DNA from: Amoebophrya sp. A120
Taxonomy: Eukaryota; Sar; Dinophyceae; Syndiniales; Amoebophryaceae
Reading direction: 5' to 3'
NCBI GenBank assembly: GCA_905178155.1
Contig: CAJINV010000002.1
Location: forward strand, 3,474,757-3,538,756
DNA: 64,000 nucleotides
Shown one piece after another: positions 63,601 to 64,000 of the stretch. Every line of letters starts with the position of its first letter. The first letter of the stretch is position 1. A program made the translations under genes and the position numbers. The notes below the pieces were generated by a model. It was not told the origin of the DNA and did no database searches. It saw nothing but the letters and a program-made list of their open reading frames with translations.

Positions 63601-64000
63601 TGCATGATCGGGCGGTACTCGGGGCAGAAAAAGGCAAGATTTCAGAAGCACGTGGACAACACGCAGGAAGATGGGCGTAGACTCGCTTGCGTCGTGTACT
63701 TAAACGACCCGGAGTGTTGGAACGTGGAGGAAGACGGTGGGGACTTGAAACTGCATCTTCCACAGACAATTATCAAATGTAAAAATGTCTGGGTCTGGAA
63801 GAATGCATGTTTGTCATGCTTGTCTGGCATGACTCTCAAATCTGTCATGCACTTGACCCACGAGCCCCATTCTTCTGTGATGCAGAAACGCAGTTTGTCA
63901 TGCAGAATAGGCAACACCTAGGACCTCAGAAACTTGTCATGCTGAGCCAGCATTTGTAGCCTCATCATGAGACGCCACCCAGCATCACAAGTTTCCAGAC
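57688..64000 (+). CDS. Aldo-keto reductase fused to EGLN-type prolyl hydroxylase (3' end outside window)
   Basis: Twelve exons seen: 57688-58330, 58562-58645, 58807-58863, 59118-59402, 59687-59747, 60048-60261, 60525-60666, 60822-60851, 61007-61052, 61322-62955, 63111-63170 and 63332-63770. The first 330 residues are disordered. The AKR domain begins at MPVLGLGLWKM; the catalytic set is Asp395 and Tyr400 (RRFDTAATYDDS), Lys434 (IQTKLPDHGW) and His465 (YLIHHP), then IKYIGVCNFSENDL. After about 480 further residues comes an EGLN/PHD2-like domain: NHFAIIDNFMTLPTATKIKQ, VRGDDIIWICG, GRYSGQKKARFQKHVDN with the iron ligands His1192 and Asp1194, and RRLACVVYLND. The distal His and Arg lie past 64000. 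EGLN enzymes hydroxylate prolines with oxygen and 2-oxoglutarate; in protists the known target is Skp1. The AKR may supply or remove a carbonyl substrate, or be structural. One transcript frame is kept through 11 introners. Confidence 0.85.
58331..58556. mobile_element. Introner, family D (226 bp)
   Basis: Target repeat GGGTA/GGGCA, one mismatch. Ends TATGAGAGTCCGCAACCCCC and GGGAGTTGTGCACTCTCATA. Joins SVSPG to SSSCQKS. Confidence 0.88.
58646..58801. mobile_element. Introner, family B (156 bp)
   Basis: Target repeat CCGAC/CCGGC, one mismatch. Starts TATGAAATGCAAAAGCATCG and ends ACGATACTTTTGCACAGGATA-type arm. Confidence 0.88.
58864..59112. mobile_element. Introner, family A (249 bp)
   Basis: Target repeat GCTGT/ACTGT, one mismatch. 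Left arm shortened (GTCTGGGTCTGCATTTG). Precedes the exon that opens the AKR domain. Confidence 0.88.
59403..59681. mobile_element. Introner, family C, changed 3' end (279 bp)
   Basis: Target repeat AACTC/ACCTC, one mismatch. The final ATA has become AAA (CTCAGGAAA) but the frame still requires removal. Almost identical to 12168. Confidence 0.9.
59748..60042. mobile_element. Introner, family C, GTCCCC subtype (295 bp)
   Basis: Target repeat GCAGA perfect. Starts TATCCTGTTTAAAAACGTCC. The preceding exon is 61 nt and codes a Ser/Thr linker; the next begins AELKSLLKHAI of the AKR. Confidence 0.9.
60262..60519. mobile_element. Introner, family A (258 bp)
   Basis: Target repeat TCGAC perfect. 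Starts TATCAAATGCAAAAGTGTCT, ends GACACTTTTACATTTCATA. It splits the AKR between the catalytic Lys and His exons. Confidence 0.92.
60667..60816. mobile_element. Introner, family B (150 bp)
   Basis: Target repeat CTCAT perfect. Starts TATCCAGTGCAAAAGTATCG and ends CGATGCTTTTGCAATGCATA. Confidence 0.92.
60852..61001. mobile_element. Introner, family B (150 bp)
   Basis: Target repeat GGCCG perfect. Only a 30-nt exon separates it from the previous element, which it closely resembles. Confidence 0.92.
61053..61316. mobile_element. Introner, family A (264 bp)
   Basis: Target repeat AACGA perfect. Joins VWKVLND to NVLQKKIKYIGVCNF. Interior like that at 60262. Confidence 0.92.
62956..63105. mobile_element. 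Introner, family J (single copy, 150 bp)
   Basis: Target repeat CAAGC perfect. Ends TATGCAATACAAATTTCCTG and GGAAATTTACTGTGCATA. It cuts the EGLN domain; removal joins GAHVHK to PEVRGDDIIW. Confidence 0.88.
63171..63326. mobile_element. Introner, family B (156 bp)
   Basis: Target repeat GAAGG perfect. Starts TATGCATTGCAAAAGTATCG and ends GATACTTTTGCAGAGCATA. Confidence 0.92.
63771..64000. mobile_element. Introner, family A, inverted orientation, cut by window end
   Basis: Left arm TATCAAATGTAAAAATGTCT. Interior is the reverse complement of 16746 and the right arm has begun (TTTCCAGAC) when the window ends. About 25 bp are missing. The left flank ACAAT is the expected target repeat. Confidence 0.88.

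Noticed and set aside
1-64000. tRNA or rRNA genes
   Set aside because: No B-box-like T-loop with a matching acceptor stem and no universal rRNA core motif was seen on either strand by eye; a covariance-model scan would be decisive.

Overview
This window is nuclear DNA of a protist, most likely a syndinian dinoflagellate close to Amoebophrya. That assignment is an inference. It rests on dozens of introner elements (intron-sized elements with terminal inverted repeats and target duplications) sitting inside coding sequence, on every recognisable gene lying on the + strand, and on protein families of eukaryotic type (THUMPD1/Tan1, SHIPPO repeat, RWD/DUF1115, EGLN prolyl hydroxylase, DJ-1/Hsp31). 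My recollection is that introners with inverted repeats, direct repeats and non-GT-AG splicing were reported for Amoebophrya; I could not check this here.

Genes in order, all +: SHIPPO/STPG-repeat protein (2615-3619, one exon); Tan1/THUMPD1-like tRNA acetylation adaptor (7123-9706, 7 exons); DJ-1/Hsp31-like protein (10455-13422, 10 exons); a 1204-residue protein with repeated bacterial-PH-like domains (15099-25075, 24 exons); a DXD glycosyltransferase (27233-30719, probably one 58-bp intron); an RWD/DUF1115 protein (33462-34961, one exon); a pair of tandem paralogues of unknown family, one intronless (35675-38149) and one cut by nine introns (39108-44397); an unknown protein with an N-terminal hydrophobic segment (49527-51699); an unknown intronless protein (52272-53717); an RS-tailed protein with no 5' end found (54015-55065); and an aldo-keto reductase fused to an EGLN-type 2-oxoglutarate oxygenase (57688 to beyond the window end).

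The main system here is the introners. I delimited 57 (56 complete, one cut by the window end). All but one begin TA(T/C/G) and nearly all end ATA, and they are bounded by a 5-bp direct repeat: perfect in 36, one mismatch in 18, diverged in 2. They fall into five multi-copy families (A-E) and six single-copy families (F-K). Removing element plus one repeat copy restores the reading frame at every site. The reassembled genes are exact multiples of three over whole lengths: 1350 nt for Tan1, 732 for the DJ-1 gene, 3615 for the PH gene and 3225 for the second paralogue. The boundaries follow the TIR and target repeat, not GT-AG, and some elements are present in both orientations. Eight further introns are ordinary GT-AG introns, some with introner-like interiors. 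No introner was found between genes.

The spaces between genes hold other structures: a 90-bp tandem repeat (1.5-2.0 kb), two head-to-tail units with shared ends and different middles (4.2-5.3 kb), a hairpin array flanked by inverted arrays and 54-bp direct repeats (5.5-6.9 kb), two GC-rich islands with no recognisable protein (31.2-33.2 and 46.3-48.3 kb), and a satellite of palindromic units (45.4-46.3 kb). I saw no tRNA, rRNA, spliced-leader or CRISPR sequence.
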